Assembly: GCA_963825425.1 (NCBI GenBank) | Contig: CAWGTF010000013.1 | Location: forward strand, 402,780-466,779 | Source: PALSA-607 sp963825425 | GTDB taxonomy: Bacteria; Actinomycetota; Actinomycetes; Acidothermales; Acidothermaceae | DNA length: 64,000 bases | Direction: 5' to 3' | Part shown: positions 1-11,252 of the stretch, one piece after another | How the letters are laid out: the number at the start of each line of letters is the position of its first letter | Position numbering within the stretch: position 1 is the stretch's first letter | Translations under genes and position numbers: made by a program | The notes under the pieces: model-generated | The model's input: only the letters and a program-made list of their open reading frames with translations | The model's database searches: none | Told to the model about the DNA's origin: nothing

Positions 1-1465
1 ACCCACGCCCCGCGTTCGGCCCGGTGGTCGAGTCGACCGGCAGTGCCATTCCAGGTGCAGCCGCGAACTCTCCGGCCGCGGCGTCCCCAGCCGCGGAGTT
101 CCCAGCCGCGGGGTCCGCCACCCGCTCCTCCGCGAGCCGGACGAGCGCGGCTAGGGACTCCCACCGATCACGTGCCACGCCTGATCCAGCCGGCGGCACG
201 GGGCCGAATCCGAGCGCGACGAGAACGCCGCGCACGGCGTCGGCGAGCGTGCCGTCGTCGGGCTGCTCGGCCCGCGCCGCACCGCGCAGCAAGAACACGG
301 CTTCACGAACCTCGGGACGCTCGAAGAACCGCTCGCCGCCGCGCAGGACGTACGGCACTCCCGCCTCGGCGAGCGCCTGCTCGAAGGTCTCCGATTGCGC
401 GTTGATGCGGAACAGGACAGCGATTTCACTCGCGGGCGTACCGTCGGCGATCAGCCCCACGATCTTGCTCGCGACGGCGGCCGCCTCGGCAACTTCGTCG
501 GAGTAGCTGTCGACGGCGGGCACCGGGCCTGGAGGCAGTTGTGCGACGAGCGCACCGCCCGACAGCCGGTTGGCTAGAGCGACAACCTGCGGTGTCGATC
601 GGTAGTCACGAACCAGCCGGACGACGGTTGCTTTCGGGTATCGCGTCGAGAACCCGGTGAGGTACTCAGGCGATGCGCCGGCAAAGGAGTAGATCGTCTG
701 CTCCGGGTCGCCGACGACGCACAGATCGTCGCGGTCGCCAAGCCACGCATCGAGCAGCCGCTGCTGGGCCGGATTGACGTCTTGATACTCGTCGACCACG
801 AAATAGCGGTACTGGTCTCGCACCTGGAGAGCCACCGCTGGCTCGGTTTCGAGAAGTGCCGTCGCATGCAAGAGCAGATCCTCGAAATCGAACTGGTTCT
901 TGCGCACTTTGAGGTCTTCGTAGCCGGCGTAGAGCGCGGTGATCTCGGTGACCGGCCGCGGGGCAATGCGATGTGCGAGTAGCACGGACGACGCGTAGTC
1001 GTCGGGCGGTCGCTGGAGCGCCTTCATCCACTCGATCTCGGACGCCACATCGCGAAGGTCGGACGACGAAAGCCCGAGGCGCAATCGCCCGGCGACCTCG
1101 GCGAGCAACGGAACCTTCGACTTCAGGATCGCCGGCAGTTCGCCGCCAATGGTCCGGGGCCAGAAGTACTGCAGCTGACGCAACGCGGCCGAGTGGAAGG
1201 TTCGGGCCTGGACCGCGCCGGCGCCAAGGCCGCGCAGCCGGCCGCGCAGTTCGCCGGCCGCCCGCGCGGTGAAGGTGACGGCAAGAACGTGCGCCGGCGA
1301 CACCGTTCCGGAATTGATCGCGAAAGCGATGCGGTGGGTGATCGCCCGGGTCTTGCCGGTGCCCGCGCCGGCAAGGATGCAGACCGGCCCCCGGACCGCC
1401 TCTGCCGCGGACCGCTGCTCGGGATCGAGCGCGCTCAAGATCTCAGGCTCAGCCACCGCGGTCAC
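1..1465 (-). CDS. uvrD2: ATP-dependent DNA helicase UvrD2 (partial, cut by window edge)
   Basis: Superfamily 1A 3'-5' DNA helicase. Reading from a GTG at 1465 gives an open frame to the window edge, so the C-terminal part is missing. Visible motifs are Walker A 'GAGTGKT' near residue 33, the 'VTFTARAAGELRGRL' segment, motif II 'VVDEYQDVNPAQQ', motif III 'GDPEQTIYSFAGA', and motif IV with 'VLFRINAQSE' and 'VPYVLRGGERFFE'. A second in-frame GTG at 1456 is possible; no strong Shine-Dalgarno decides between them. In mycobacteria uvrD2 lies next to mycoredoxin and nudC, as here, which supports UvrD2 over PcrA or UvrD1. The HRDC-like or zinc tail typical of UvrD2 would lie outside the window. No frame break is seen in the visible part. 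Confidence 0.9.
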   Translation of the reverse strand, partial: MTAVAEPEILSALDPEQRSAAEAVRGPVCILAGAGTGKTRAITHRIAFAINSGTVSPAHVLAVTFTARAAGELRGRLRGLGAGAVQARTFHSAALRQLQYFWPRTIGGELPAILKSKVPLLAEVAGRLRLGLSSSDLRDVASEIEWMKALQRPPDDYASSVLLAHRIAPRPVTEITALYAGYEDLKVRKNQFDFEDLLLHATALLETEPAVALQVRDQYRYFVVDEYQDVNPAQQRLLDAWLGDRDDLCVVGDPEQTIYSFAGASPEYLTGFSTRYPKATVVRLVRDYRSTPQVVALANRLSGGALVAQLPPGPVPAVDSYSDEVAEAAAVASKIVGLIADGTPASEIAVLFRINAQSETFEQALAEAGVPYVLRGGERFFERPEVREAVFLLRGAARAEQPDDGTLADAVRGVLVALGFGPVPPAGSGVARDRWESLAALVRLAEERVADPAAGNSAAGDAAAGEFAAAPGMALPVDSTTGPNAGRG

Positions 1466-1607
1466 CGGGCCATCTTGGCAGGGCCGACCGACAGCAGGGC
1501 TACAGGCGGCGAGACTGTGAAGGAAGAACTACTCATGGTCGACAGTTGTCATGAGTAGGACGGCTGCCCGCCGCGCGCCGACGCACGCAATCCGAGGAGT
1601 TCTTCCT

Positions 1608-1873
1608 GTGACCGCCTCAGTCGAGGTTCCGACCCCGCTGGTGATCTTCAGCACGACGTGGTGCGGGTATTGCCGCACCCTGAAGCGCCAGCTCGCGACG
1701 AGGGAATCGCGTTCACCGAGGTCAACATCGAGGAGACTCCGGGCGCCGCGGAGTTCGTGATGGGGATCAACCGCGGCGATCAGACCGTGCCGACCGTGCT
1801 GTTTCCCGACGGCAGCACGCTGACCAATCCGCGGCTGTCCGCCGTCATCGCCCAGCTACGGGCACCGTCCTGA
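1608..1873 (+). CDS. mrx1: Mycoredoxin (Mrx1-type glutaredoxin), frame broken once
   Basis: Small glutaredoxin-fold protein that reduces mycothiol mixed disulfides. The first frame reads a beta strand and then the active site 'TTWCGYC'. The second frame supplies 'GIAFTEVNIEE', the cis-proline segment 'VPTV' and 'DGSTLTNP', all hallmarks of the actinobacterial family. The switch lies near 1690-1697 and one added base would restore about 88 residues. The GTG start at 1608 is chosen because GAGGAG lies 8 bases upstream; an ATG at 1551 in the same frame lacks this. It is divergent from uvrD2 and converges on nudC, whose corrected reading frame overlaps its 3' end. A sequencing indel is more likely than a real pseudogene, given similar breaks nearby. 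Confidence 0.8.
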
Positions 1874-2809
1874 GCCGACAGTCCCCACAGCGGCCCGTCA
1901 GTGGCCACGCGCGCGAGGTCGCCGCCGAACCACCCATCAATGAGGTAGAACGCAACGGACGCGAGCATCGGTAGCCGCAACGAGCCGTCGGCGATCGCCG
2001 TCCGCAACTCTGCACGGCTGAAACCAGCGTGCGTCGGCGATCTCTTCCGCGTCGATGGTCAGCTCCGTCGTCGTGGCCTTCGCGGTGAACGCCAGCATCA
2101 AGCTCGACGGGAATGGCCACGGCTGACTCGCGACGTAGCGCACGTCGCCGACCCGGACGCCAACTTCTTCGAACACTTCGCGGACGACGGCGTGCTCGAG
2201 TGTCTCGCCAGCCTCGACATACCCGGCCAGGGTAGACATCCGACCCGCTGGCCAACTCGGCTGCCGACCGAGAAGGCACCGATCCTCGTCATCAGTGACC
2301 AGCATGATCACGGCTGGGTCGGTTCGCGGATAGTGCTCGCTACCGTCATCGACGCAGCGACGCACGTGGCCAGCAAGCGCGACCACCGTTGCCGCACCAC
2401 ACAACGGGCAGCGCACGTGGCGTGCGTGCCACTGTTCGAGTGCCGCGGCGTGTGCCAACAGTCCGGCGTCAACGTCCGACAGGTTCGCACCCACCTCGCG
2501 CAAGTTCGCCGCCCTCATACCGGACGGCGGTGGGTCGGGCAGTGGCGCCGCGACGGCGAACACCCCGACGGCGGCGTCGACGTCTGAAGGTGCTGCTACG
2601 CCGAGGAAATATCGCTCGCCGGTCGGAAGATCGGCAGGGTGTGAAACCACGAGCGCATCGTGCTCGTCGACGAGCGCGCGGCCCCCGTCGACGACGATCA
2701 CGCGCGACGACGGGTTGGCCCAGGCGCGCGCCAGCCACTCGTCGTCCGCCCTCAGGTGCGCTGCACGATCGATGCCGGAGCGGCCCAACGGCGGTGGCTG
2801 CCGGGTCAT
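1780..2809 (-). CDS. nudC: NAD(H) pyrophosphatase NudC (Nudix, zinc ribbon), one frame break
   Basis: Hydrolyses NADH to NMNH and AMP and can remove NAD caps from RNA. In order it shows a variable N-domain, a zinc ribbon beginning 'CPLCG' with 'HYPRTDPAVI' after it, a Nudix box (GYVEAGE ... REVFEEVGV) and the NudC signature 'SQPWPFPSSLM'. After 'ARWF' near 2011 the frame shifts: deleting one T from a TTT run continues as 'SRAELRTAIADGSLRLP' and 'SVAFYLIDGW', the expected C-terminus. The reading frame then runs to 1780, overlapping mrx1; the true stop may be earlier if there is another indel. The ATG start at 2809 overlaps the stop of the upstream peptidase as ATGA, so the two are probably co-transcribed. 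Confidence 0.85.
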
Positions 2810-4246
2810 CGCGGAAGCGCGGCGAGTTCGTCCCACAGGTAGGCCGCTGTTTCGGCGCCCTTGAGCAGCACCGAGATGACGGCGTGCTCATCGGGCGCAT
2901 GGACCCGGTCGGTCGGTAGGCCGGCACCGAGAAATATGAGCGGGGCTTGGAGAATCTCGGCGATATCGGCCTCGGGTCCGGATCCTCCTTCGCCGGTGAA
3001 CAGCACCTCGTCGTCGTACGCCCGGCGCAAGTGCGCGCACCAACGCCTGCACGGTGGGGTCGTCGATCGGCACCAGATAGGGCCGCACGCCATCGCCGAA
3101 GAACTCGACGCTCGCAGTGATGCCGGCCGGAACGTTCGCCTCGACGTACGCGCGCATCGCAGGCCTGGACGTCGAGTGGTCGCTGATTTGCGACGAGCCG
3201 AAACGACACCTTGGCGTGCGCGTCGGTCGGCACGATGGTCTTGTGGCCCGGACCCATGTAGCCACCCCAGACTCCGTGAATCTCACACGTCGGCCTCGCC
3301 CAGATGCGCTCGAGCGTGCTGTAGCCGGCTTCGCCGAATGTGGCGCGACTCTCAGCGGTCTCGAGCCACTGCGCATCGTCGAACGGCAGTCGCGCAATCA
3401 GGTCTCGCTCGACATCGGTCAGCGGTGCAACGTCGTCGTAGAAACCGTCGAGTGTGATCCGGTTGTTTCCATCGTGAAGACCCGCGAGCAGGTGCGCCAT
3501 CACGGTCAAGGGGTTCGGCACCGACCCGCCGAACGAGCCCGAATGCAAATCGACGTCCGGCCCGTGCAGGTCAATCTGGCAATCGGTCAGACCGCGCATG
3601 CGCACACAGGTGGTGATCACGCCGGCGGCATACAAGCCGTTGTCGCTGACGACGACGACGTCGCAGCTCAAGGCGATCGCGCTTCTCGCGAAGCAGCTCG
3701 GGGAACGCGGGCGACCCGGACTCCTCCTCGCCCTCGATGAGCAGCTTCAGATTCACCGGTGGGCTGGTGCGTCCGCTGGTCGCAAGGCTCGCCTGCAATC
3801 CCAGCAGGTGGTACAGCACCATCCCCTTGTCATCGGCTGCTCCTCTGACCGAGCAACCGGTCGCCGTCCGGCCCGGGAACGACTGCCGGCTCGAAGGGCG
3901 CGAAGCTCCACTGCTCGATCGGGTCGACCGGTTGCACATCGTGGTGGCCGTACACCACGACCGTCAGTGCGTTTGGGTTGTCACTGGGCCATTCCGCGAA
4001 AACAGTGGGCGCGCCATCGCTGGCCGGCCAGATCTCGACGGTCGGAAACCCGATCGCCCGCGCCGCGTCGGCAAACCACTGCGCCGAGCGCTCGACGTCG
4101 TCCCGTCGCTCCGGGTCGGTCCAGACCGAGGGAATGCGAATCCAATCCGACAGTTGAGCGACGAACTCGTCTTTGTGTGCTTGCACATAGGCCCGGACGG
4201 CGTCGCGCCGCGCATCATCGACCGCCGAAGCGGAGTGCTCGCTCAT
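2806..4246 (-). CDS. M20 family metallopeptidase (dipeptidase), several frame breaks
   Basis: Di-zinc M20 peptidase of about 480 residues, cut into pieces by about four frame changes near 3850, 3690, 3190 and 3030. The pieces join in order: N-terminus with 'YGHHDVQP' (metal ligand and catalytic Asp), then 'GAADDKGMV' (second metal site), 'LIEGEEESGSP' (catalytic Glu), 'VSDNGLYA', the lid domain with 'DLHSGSFGG' and 'IHGVWGGYMGPG', and finally 'FTGEGGSGPEADI' with 'HAPDEHAVI'. This is the layout of carnosinase-like dipeptidases. Every conserved block is present, so indel errors are more likely than gene decay. The start at 4246 is an ATG. It sits between adnA and nudC, where mycobacteria have an unrelated channel gene (from memory). 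The substrate cannot be told from sequence. Confidence 0.8.
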
Positions 4247-4255
4247 GCCAAGACT

Positions 4256-7200
4256 CTAAGTGGGGACCGAGCGCAGTAGAACGACTAGGCCGTCGCGGTC
4301 GAGCAGGTCGCTCGGCGCGACCGTTTCACCGTCGCGCAAATAGCAGAACACGGCGCGCACGTCAGCGAGCTCGGTGGCCGTGAGGTCGGCCCACGCCAGC
4401 CGGTAGGCCGCCAGCTGGATCGCGGCGGCGCTGCGCGTCGGCACCGGCTGGACGGCGTCCGGTCTTCCAGTCGACGACGGTGAACCCGCCGTCGCTGTCG
4501 CGAAACACGGCGTCCATGCGGCCGCGCACGACGATGTCGTCGATGACGAGCTCGAAGGGCACCTCGACCTCGACGGGGTCGCGATCGGCCCATGACGTCG
4601 CAAGAAACGCCTGCTGGAGCTTGTGCAGGTCTGCGTCGGGCGCGACGTCGGCGTCGCCTGAGCCCGGCACCTCATCGAGGTCGAGCAAGCGCGGTGAGGA
4701 GAACCGCTGCTCGAGCCACAGGTGGAACGCGGTGCCCCGGCGCGCGAGTGGGGCCGGCGCGGCCGGCAGCGGTCGGCGGAGCTGCCGGGCGAGCTCGTCT
4801 GGGTCTCGCGCGCAACGTGACGAGCTGGCTCACCGACAACTGCCGCGGCAACGCGACGTCGAGCCGGGCCCGCTGGGTGCGCGCTGCGCGCTCGGAGAGC
4901 AGCACCTCGACGTCGCGACTCCACTCGTTGGTCGCCGTGGTCAAGGCCAGCGCCCCATCGAGGGTGCCGAGCTCGGCGGCCATCGACTCGACCAGCGCGG
5001 CCGCGGACTCGACGGCCGGACGCCGCGTGGCCAACGGGTCGACGGGCCAAGTCGCGGTCACCGGCCCGTGTTCGTGCATCGGATTCGGCGTGCCGTCGGG
5101 GGGCAGCTCGGTCCAGCAGTCGACCTCGCCCCGGCCGCCCTCGCACACCTCGTGCACAGCAGCAAGAAAGGCGCTCACCTCGCGCGGCTTCTGCGTGTCG
5201 TCCCACCGGTAGCCGGTGCAGATCAGCGTGCTGCGCGCCCGCGTGACTGCGACGTAAGCAAGCCGCCGTTCCTCACGAAGGAGGTGCGCCTTCGCGGATT
5301 CAGCGAACCGCTTGATCGCCTCAACGGCTTCGAGCTGGTCGACGTGGCCGTCGAGCTCTGCCACCGGCAGCCCGTCTCGATCGCCGCGCAGCGGCCACGG
5401 CAGTGACCCGCGCTGGGTGAGCCACCCTCTGACGTCGGCGGGTCGCACACCCGGGAACAGGTTGTCGACGAGACCAGGCACGCACACGACGTCCCACTCA
5501 AGTCCTTTGGACGCGTGAACGGTGAGCAGCTGCACGCGATCGCGGCGGACGTCGACACCGGCGCGCACTTCGGGCACGGTCGACTCGGGTTCGTCAGGGC
5601 GGTCGAGGCCGCGCTCTTCGACGGCGGCGGCGTCGAGGTAGTCGAGGAACGCAGCGACGCTGACGTCGTCGCCAGCCTGCCGCGAACTCGGCGGCGACAT
5701 CGATCAAGCGATCGAGATTGGCCCGCGACGCGCTGAGATCACCGCCGCGGGCGAGCACCTCGACATCGAGACCGATCGTCGCCACGACGTCGGCGACCAG
5801 GTCAGGCAGCGGCTGACCAAGCCTCGACCGCAACGCGCGCAGCTCGCCGGCCAGTCTGACCATCCGCTCATGGCCGATGGCGGAAAGACCCTTCGGCGTG
5901 AACCGCCCCGGCGCCGGCAACGCGTCAAGCGCGTCGATGATGCTGCGGTCGTCGGCATCGTCGGGATCGGGTTCGACGGCCGCGACATCGACCGTCGCAA
6001 CGGCGTCCGCAGGCACAGAGTCGACCCCCGCAACGGCGTCCCGCGCCGGCGTACGCGCCAAGTGCCGCGCCCATCTGCCGAGAGCGGCCAGGTCGCGACC
6101 GCCGATGCGCCATCGCGCGCCGCTCAGCAGCCGCATCAAAGCGTCGCCGCGCGCGGGGTCGACCATCACCCGCAAGGTGGCCACCACGTCGACGACTTCG
6201 GGCTCGAGCAATAAGCCGCCGACGCCGACGATCTCGATCGGCACACCGCGCGCACGCAGCGCGGCCTCGATGAGTGGCAACTGACGCCACGCTCGTACGA
6301 GAACCGCGATGCTTCGGGTCGATTCGCCCGCGACCCGCTTCTCGTGGTCGGCTCGCCACAGCTCAAGTACCTGGTCACCGAGCGCCTGCGCCTCGTCGTC
6401 GACGGTTGGATACAGGCCACACCGCACCACGCCGTCAACCGCCGCCGTGCGAGCGCGAAGTTCTGGCGTCGAGACGCGGCCATCACGAAGCGGCTCGGCA
6501 ATCGCGTTCGCAACGACAAGAACGCTGCGCTCATTGCGAAAACTCGTGCTCAGCGTCAGCACGGACGCCGGCTTGTCGGCGTCCGGGAACTGCTGCGGGA
6601 ATGCCACCAACGTGCCCTGGCTCGCGCCTCGCCAGCCGTAGATCGCCTGCGACGGATCACCGACCGCAGTGAGTAACGGCGCCGCGTCGAGCGCGTCGTG
6701 GAAGGCACCGAACAGGGCGCGCAAGAACACCAGCTGTGCGTGGCTGGTGTCTTGGTATTCGTCGAGGAGCACGGCACGGTAGGTCGACCGCTCGGTCGCC
6801 GCGACCTCGGGGAACTTCTCGGCGAGGTCGGCTGCTAGCGCCATCTGATCGGCGAAGTCGAGACATTCACGGCGGCGCTTCGCCTCGTCGTAGGCCGCCA
6901 CGATCGGCAGCAGCTGGCATCGTGCAGCGAGCGCTCGAGCCACTACCGCGATGTCGTCGTGGACATCTTTCACGGTTCGCTGGGTCGCCGCCTTCGGCAA
7001 CGCGGTGAGCACTGCGCGCAGGCTCCCGCAGTATTCGCGCAACTGCTCGCTCGTCACGCGATGTTGCGCCAGGCCTTCGGCGAGAGCACGGACGTCGTTG
7101 GTCACGGTCATGGGCGAGACCAGCACGTCGTTCATCGGTCCGTCGTACGTGTCGACCACCCGTCGCGCGTACTGCCACGCGACGGTCTGCGGGATCAACC

Positions 7201-7597
7201 GCTGCCCGGGCTCACGGCCCATGCGCAGCGCGTTCTCGGCAACGATCCGGCCGGCATACGCGTCGTACGTCGAGATCGTCGGATCGGCGGCGCTGATCAC
7301 CTCGGCGTCAACAAGCCCGTGCGCGGCGAGCTGGCCGAGGCGGCGGCGAACGCGGGCCGCGAGTTCGGCGGCCGCCTTGCGAGTGAAGGTCAGCCCAAGA
7401 ACTTGGTCTGGTCGCACTAGGCCATTGGCCACCAACCACACGACGCGGCCGGCCATGGTCTCTGTCTTGCCAGACCCCGCACCGGCGACCACGAGACATG
7501 ACGTAGCGGTCGATTCGATGACCGCGGCCTGCTCGTCGGTCGGCGGGTCTTGGCCGAGCGTCGCCGCGATCTCGGCCGCCGTGTAGCGCATCGTCAT
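4256..7597 (-). CDS. adnA: AdnA helicase-nuclease subunit, three frame breaks
   Basis: Subunit of the actinobacterial AdnAB motor-nuclease that resects double-strand breaks. Motor motifs: 'VVAGAGSGKTETM' (Walker A), 'VLLDEYQDTSHAQ', 'GDPSQAIYGWRGA', 'TVHASKGLEWDVV' and 'AYVAVTRAR'. The C-terminal RecB-type nuclease shows 'GRMDAVFRDSDGG' and 'VVDWKTG', then 'QLAAYRLAWADL'. Frame changes near 5690, 4800 and 4455 split it; the joined length of about 1110 residues matches mycobacterial AdnA (about 1100). The second and third breaks fall in GC-rich repetitive tracts. The start at 7597 is fixed by ATGA overlap with the adnB stop, so translation is probably coupled. Position downstream of AdnB, as in mycobacteria, supports AdnA rather than AdnB. 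Confidence 0.85.
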
Positions 7598-10500
7598 GCG
7601 GTCACCTGCCGGCCCTCGACCTGCACTGGACATGAGGTGCGCACCGGACACGACCGGCACATGTCGTTGTCGATCGCCGCGAACACATTGGCCGCCATAC
7701 CGCGTGCGGATCGCTCGATCATCTCCAGCGCCCAGCCGGGGTCGTCACTTTCCGACAGTGGCTGCTGACCGTTGATGGCCGCCTTCACCGTGCCGGTACC
7801 GACCTGCACAAGGGCCGCGCCCCCGGAGGTGCGCACACCGGCCGCGACATCGTCGAACGCCCCTACCTCGACGGCGACTTGATACGAGCCCAGCTGCGCA
7901 TGCGTGTCGAGCTCGGCCTTCGTCGGCGGGTGTTTGCCAGTCTTCAGGTCGACGACGAACAACCGACCCTCGGCGTCTTGCTCGAGGCGGTCGACCTGGC
8001 CCTTCAACACCGCGCGGCCAATGGTGACCTCGAAGTCTTGCTCGGCCGCCACGAACACCCGCGTGTTCGTGCGCAGCCACTCAGCCAGCTTCCGGACCAT
8101 CTCCGCAGCACGCTCGCGTTGCCTGGCGGCGAACCAGCCGGACCCCAAGTCGACCCTCTTGATCGCGCTGGCAAGCCGCTCCTGCAACTGCGCGGCTATC
8201 TCGTCGCTCAGGCACGCCGCTCGTCAGCGACCTGCTGGGCAAGCGCATGGACCAGCGTGCCGATCCCCTGCGATGTCGAATCGCCACTCGTGCCGCCCGC
8301 CGACTCGAGCAGCCAACGCAACGGACAACGGGCGAAAGCTTCGAGGCGGGACGGCGACAGCCGGACGAGGTCGCCATCGTCGACGAGTGGGCGGTCGTCG
8401 GACAGCGGCGCGAGCCCGTACCAGTCGCGCGGATCAGCACCCGGCACCCCCGCCGCGGCCAGTCGCGCCAGCTGCGTAGCGGCGGCGGCTACGCGTCGTC
8501 CGGCTAGCTCGTTCGCCTTCGGGTTGGTGACGACGGCGCGAAGCTCGGCCACCACTGACGGAAGGTCGAGCCCGCGCGGAACCCGCGTCAGCGGTCGCTC
8601 GTCGCGCTCGCTCGGCACCAGCTCGTCGAGAAAGCGCGACGGCTGCTGGTCGTCACTGCGAACAGCGGTCGCCAACAGGTGCAGTCGCGCGCGGGTAACC
8701 GCGACGTAGAAGAGCCGCCGTTCCTCGGCGAGTCGGGCGGCCACCGCCTGCAACGCGCTGGTCGCACCTGCGTCGTCACCGGCCACCAGAACATCGACGA
8801 GTTGCTGCGATCCGAGCAGCGACCCCCGCCCGCGCAGGTCGGGCCAGACGCCTTCTTGCACACCCGCGACCGCGACGACGTCCCACTCAAGGCCCTTGGC
8901 GGCGTGGGCAGTCATCAGCCGGACGCCCTCGGCGCTCGGCGCTTGCGGCGCGAGCGTGTCGCCCGGAATCTGCTGGCCGAGCAGATGGTCGAGGAACACG
9001 TCAGGCCCGGCCTTCGGCAGCCGGTCGGCGAATCGGCCGGCTACGTCGAAGAGCGCGACTGCCGCGTCGAGATCTCGGTCGGCCGCGGCTGATCCCGGAC
9101 CACTAGACAGCGCGAGCGCGCTGAGGCGCGCAACCACCGCCGCGGCCTGCCAGATCGCCCACAGCACCGTCTCTGCGGTGGCTGCCGGGTCGGCGGCCGC
9201 TGCCCGGCCCGCCGCGAGCGCGTCTGCAATGCGTTGCGCCGGCGCGGCAACACGAGGGTCGATCGCGACGAGTTCGGCTGGCGTCACCAGCGCCTCGGCA
9301 AGCAACGCGCCGGACGCACGGCCGCCACCGGCTGCAAGCTCGAGCTGGCGCAAGTCTTGGCGCAGCCTGCGCAGCGCCAGCGGGTCGGCCCGCCCGAGCG
9401 GCCCGGTGACCAGCTCTTGGGCCAGTTCGACGCCCTGCGGTCCGCGTGAGGTCGAGGCGCCCGGTGACGATGGCGATAACCCGCAAGAGCGCATGCACGA
9501 TCGGGACGTCGACCAGCGGCTGTTCCTCCGCATGTGCGGCCACCGGCACGCCGGCAGACTGCAGTGAACGGCGTAGCGCGGGTAGCGGCGTGCCACTGCG
9601 CACCAGGACGGCCATCCGCGACCAGGGCACCGCACGCAGCAGGTGCATCTCACGTAGTCGCTGGGCGATGAAGAACGCCTCGGCGCTGGACGTGGCGAAG
9701 AGGTGAACCTCCGCCGTACCCGGGTCGAGCCCTGGCGCCGGCCGCAATCGGCGATGCGCGGGCGGTCCGGCCAACCGCTGCGCGACGCGACGCGAGGCGG
9801 CCAGCAGGTGCTCTCCCGAGCGCCTGCTCACGTCGAGCTCGATCACAGCGGGCAGCGAGCCGTCCGCTGCTCGAAAGCGGTCGGGGAAGCGGCGGATGCC
9901 TTCGAGGTCGGCGCCGCGAAATCCGTAGATCGACTGGTCGGGATCGCCAACCGCGAGCAAGTCGCGGCTACCGACCAGCAGCGCGAGCAGCTCCTCTTGG
10001 GCTGGGTCGGTGTCTTGGTATTCGTCGACAACCACGAACTCATGAGCCGCCCGAATCTCTTGCAGGACAAGGGGATCTGATCTCAAGAGCCCAGCCGCCG
10101 CCCGGATCAGTTCAGCGGGGTCGTAGGAGGCGGCCTCGCGCAGCGCAGACACTTGCGCGTATTGCTCGGCGAACTTCGCCGCTGCCACCCAGTCGTCTCG
10201 CTGGTAGCGGCGGCCGAGCTGCGCGAGTTCGCGTGGAGTGACTCCACGCTCGACGGCGCGTTGGACGAAGTCGCGCAACTCCTGGGCGAAACCGCGCGTG
10301 AGGAGCGCCGGGTGCAGTCGGGCCGGCCACGCGGGGCCGCCTACGTCGACATCGCCCTGCAGCAGTTCGCGAACGACAAGGTCTTGTTCGGGGCCGGAGA
10401 GCAGTCTCGGCGCGGGCTCGCCGCGGCGGGCCGCGTTCGCGCGCAACAAGCCGAACGCGTAGGAGTGGAAGGTGCGGGCGATCGGCTCGCGGATCGTTCG

Positions 10501-10821
10501 GTCGAGGCGCGCAGCGATGCGGTCGCGAAGCTCCGCGGCGGCTCGCCGGCTGAAGGTCAGGACGAGCGCCTGGTCGGGGGTGATCTCACCAGACTCGACG
10601 CGCTGCACCACCGCCTCGACGATCGTGGTCGTCTTGCCGGTGCCGGGACCGGCAAGCACCAGAACCGGGCCGCCCCGATGCTCGACCGCGCGCCGCTGTG
10701 CCTCGTCGAGCGCCGGGGGCACGATGGCTCGCGCGGGTGCGCGCACCACTCTCGGCATGTCAGCGGGCCGACGCGGACGCCGACCACCCGCCGTCCCGCT
10801 CGTCGAAGACACCGTAGACAC
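7594..10821 (-). CDS. adnB: AdnB helicase-nuclease subunit, two frame breaks
   Basis: Partner of AdnA in double-strand-break resection. Motor motifs: 'LVLAGPGTGKTTTIVEAV', 'FVVVDEYQDTDPAQEE', 'GDPDQSIYGFRGAD', 'TAHAAKGLEWDVV' and 'FYVAVTRARLHL'. The C-terminal nuclease domain shows 'GQVDRLEQDAEGRLFVVDLK'. Cysteines in 'RCPLRW' and the final 'CRSCPVRTSC' resemble the Fe-S staple of AddB/RecB-type nucleases. Breaks near 9455 and 8205 each need one base; the joined length of about 1075 residues fits mycobacterial AdnB (about 1055). The start is uncertain: 10821, or an in-frame Met at 10758 just before the conserved region. A hairpin at 10891-10908 separates it from the ATL gene upstream. Confidence 0.85.
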
Positions 10822-10890
10822 CAGGGCATCCCACCACGAAACGCTGACACCGCGGAAAGCTCGCCTCCCAGGGCCCGACGCCCGGCCGCT

Positions 10891-10908
10891 CCCGACTCAG
10901 GAGTCGGG
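10891..10908. terminator. Hairpin overlapping the ATL stop codon
   Basis: Perfect 8-bp stem CCCGACTC / GAGTCGGG with a 2-base loop. It spans the stop codon of the alkyltransferase-like gene (minus strand) and lies before adnB. There is no clear U-tract, so it may be a terminator or an mRNA-stabilising hairpin. Confidence 0.45.
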
Positions 10909-11187
10909 GTTCCAGCGGGCTTGGCGCATGTCGACGCGGTCGCCGCGCATCGGCGTCACATCTGCACGCAACAGCCGCAGCACCTCGCCGTCGTGACTCG
11001 GCGCGGGCGTGCCATCGGCGTGCACCACCCGATGCCACGGCACCGCGCCACCCCAGGTCGACATCACCGAACCAACCTGGCGCGGGCCGCCTTCACCGAG
11101 GTACTCGGCGATGTCGCCGTAGGCAAGCACCTTGCCCGGAGGTATCGCGTCGACGAGGTCGAGCACCCGCTGGGCGAACGCCGACAT
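10897..11187 (-). CDS. Alkyltransferase-like protein (ATL, PWHR motif)
   Basis: A 96-residue protein of the O6-alkylguanine alkyltransferase C-terminal fold. Conserved MGMT features are present: 'IPPGKVLAYGDIAEYLG' (winged helix and arginine finger region) and 'RQVGSVMS'. The active site reads 'VPWHRVV', with Trp where MGMT has the alkyl-accepting Cys (PCHR). This is the defining change of ATL proteins, which bind O6-alkylguanine without repairing it and flag it for nucleotide excision repair. The ATG at 11187 is chosen; the open frame continues upstream to about 11250, so a TTG or other start encoding 'ELPAFAPQM' is possible. It lies 65 bp downstream of moeZ on the same strand. Mycobacteria have an MGMT-like gene in this neighbourhood too (from memory). 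Confidence 0.88.
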   Translation of the reverse strand: MSAFAQRVLDLVDAIPPGKVLAYGDIAEYLGEGGPRQVGSVMSTWGGAVPWHRVVHADGTPAPSHDGEVLRLLRADVTPMRGDRVDMRQARWNPDS

Positions 11188-11252
11188 TTGGGGTGCGAAC
11201 GCCGGCAACTCGTCGTCCGGCTCGAAAGCATCGTCTCGGCACGAACGGAAAG

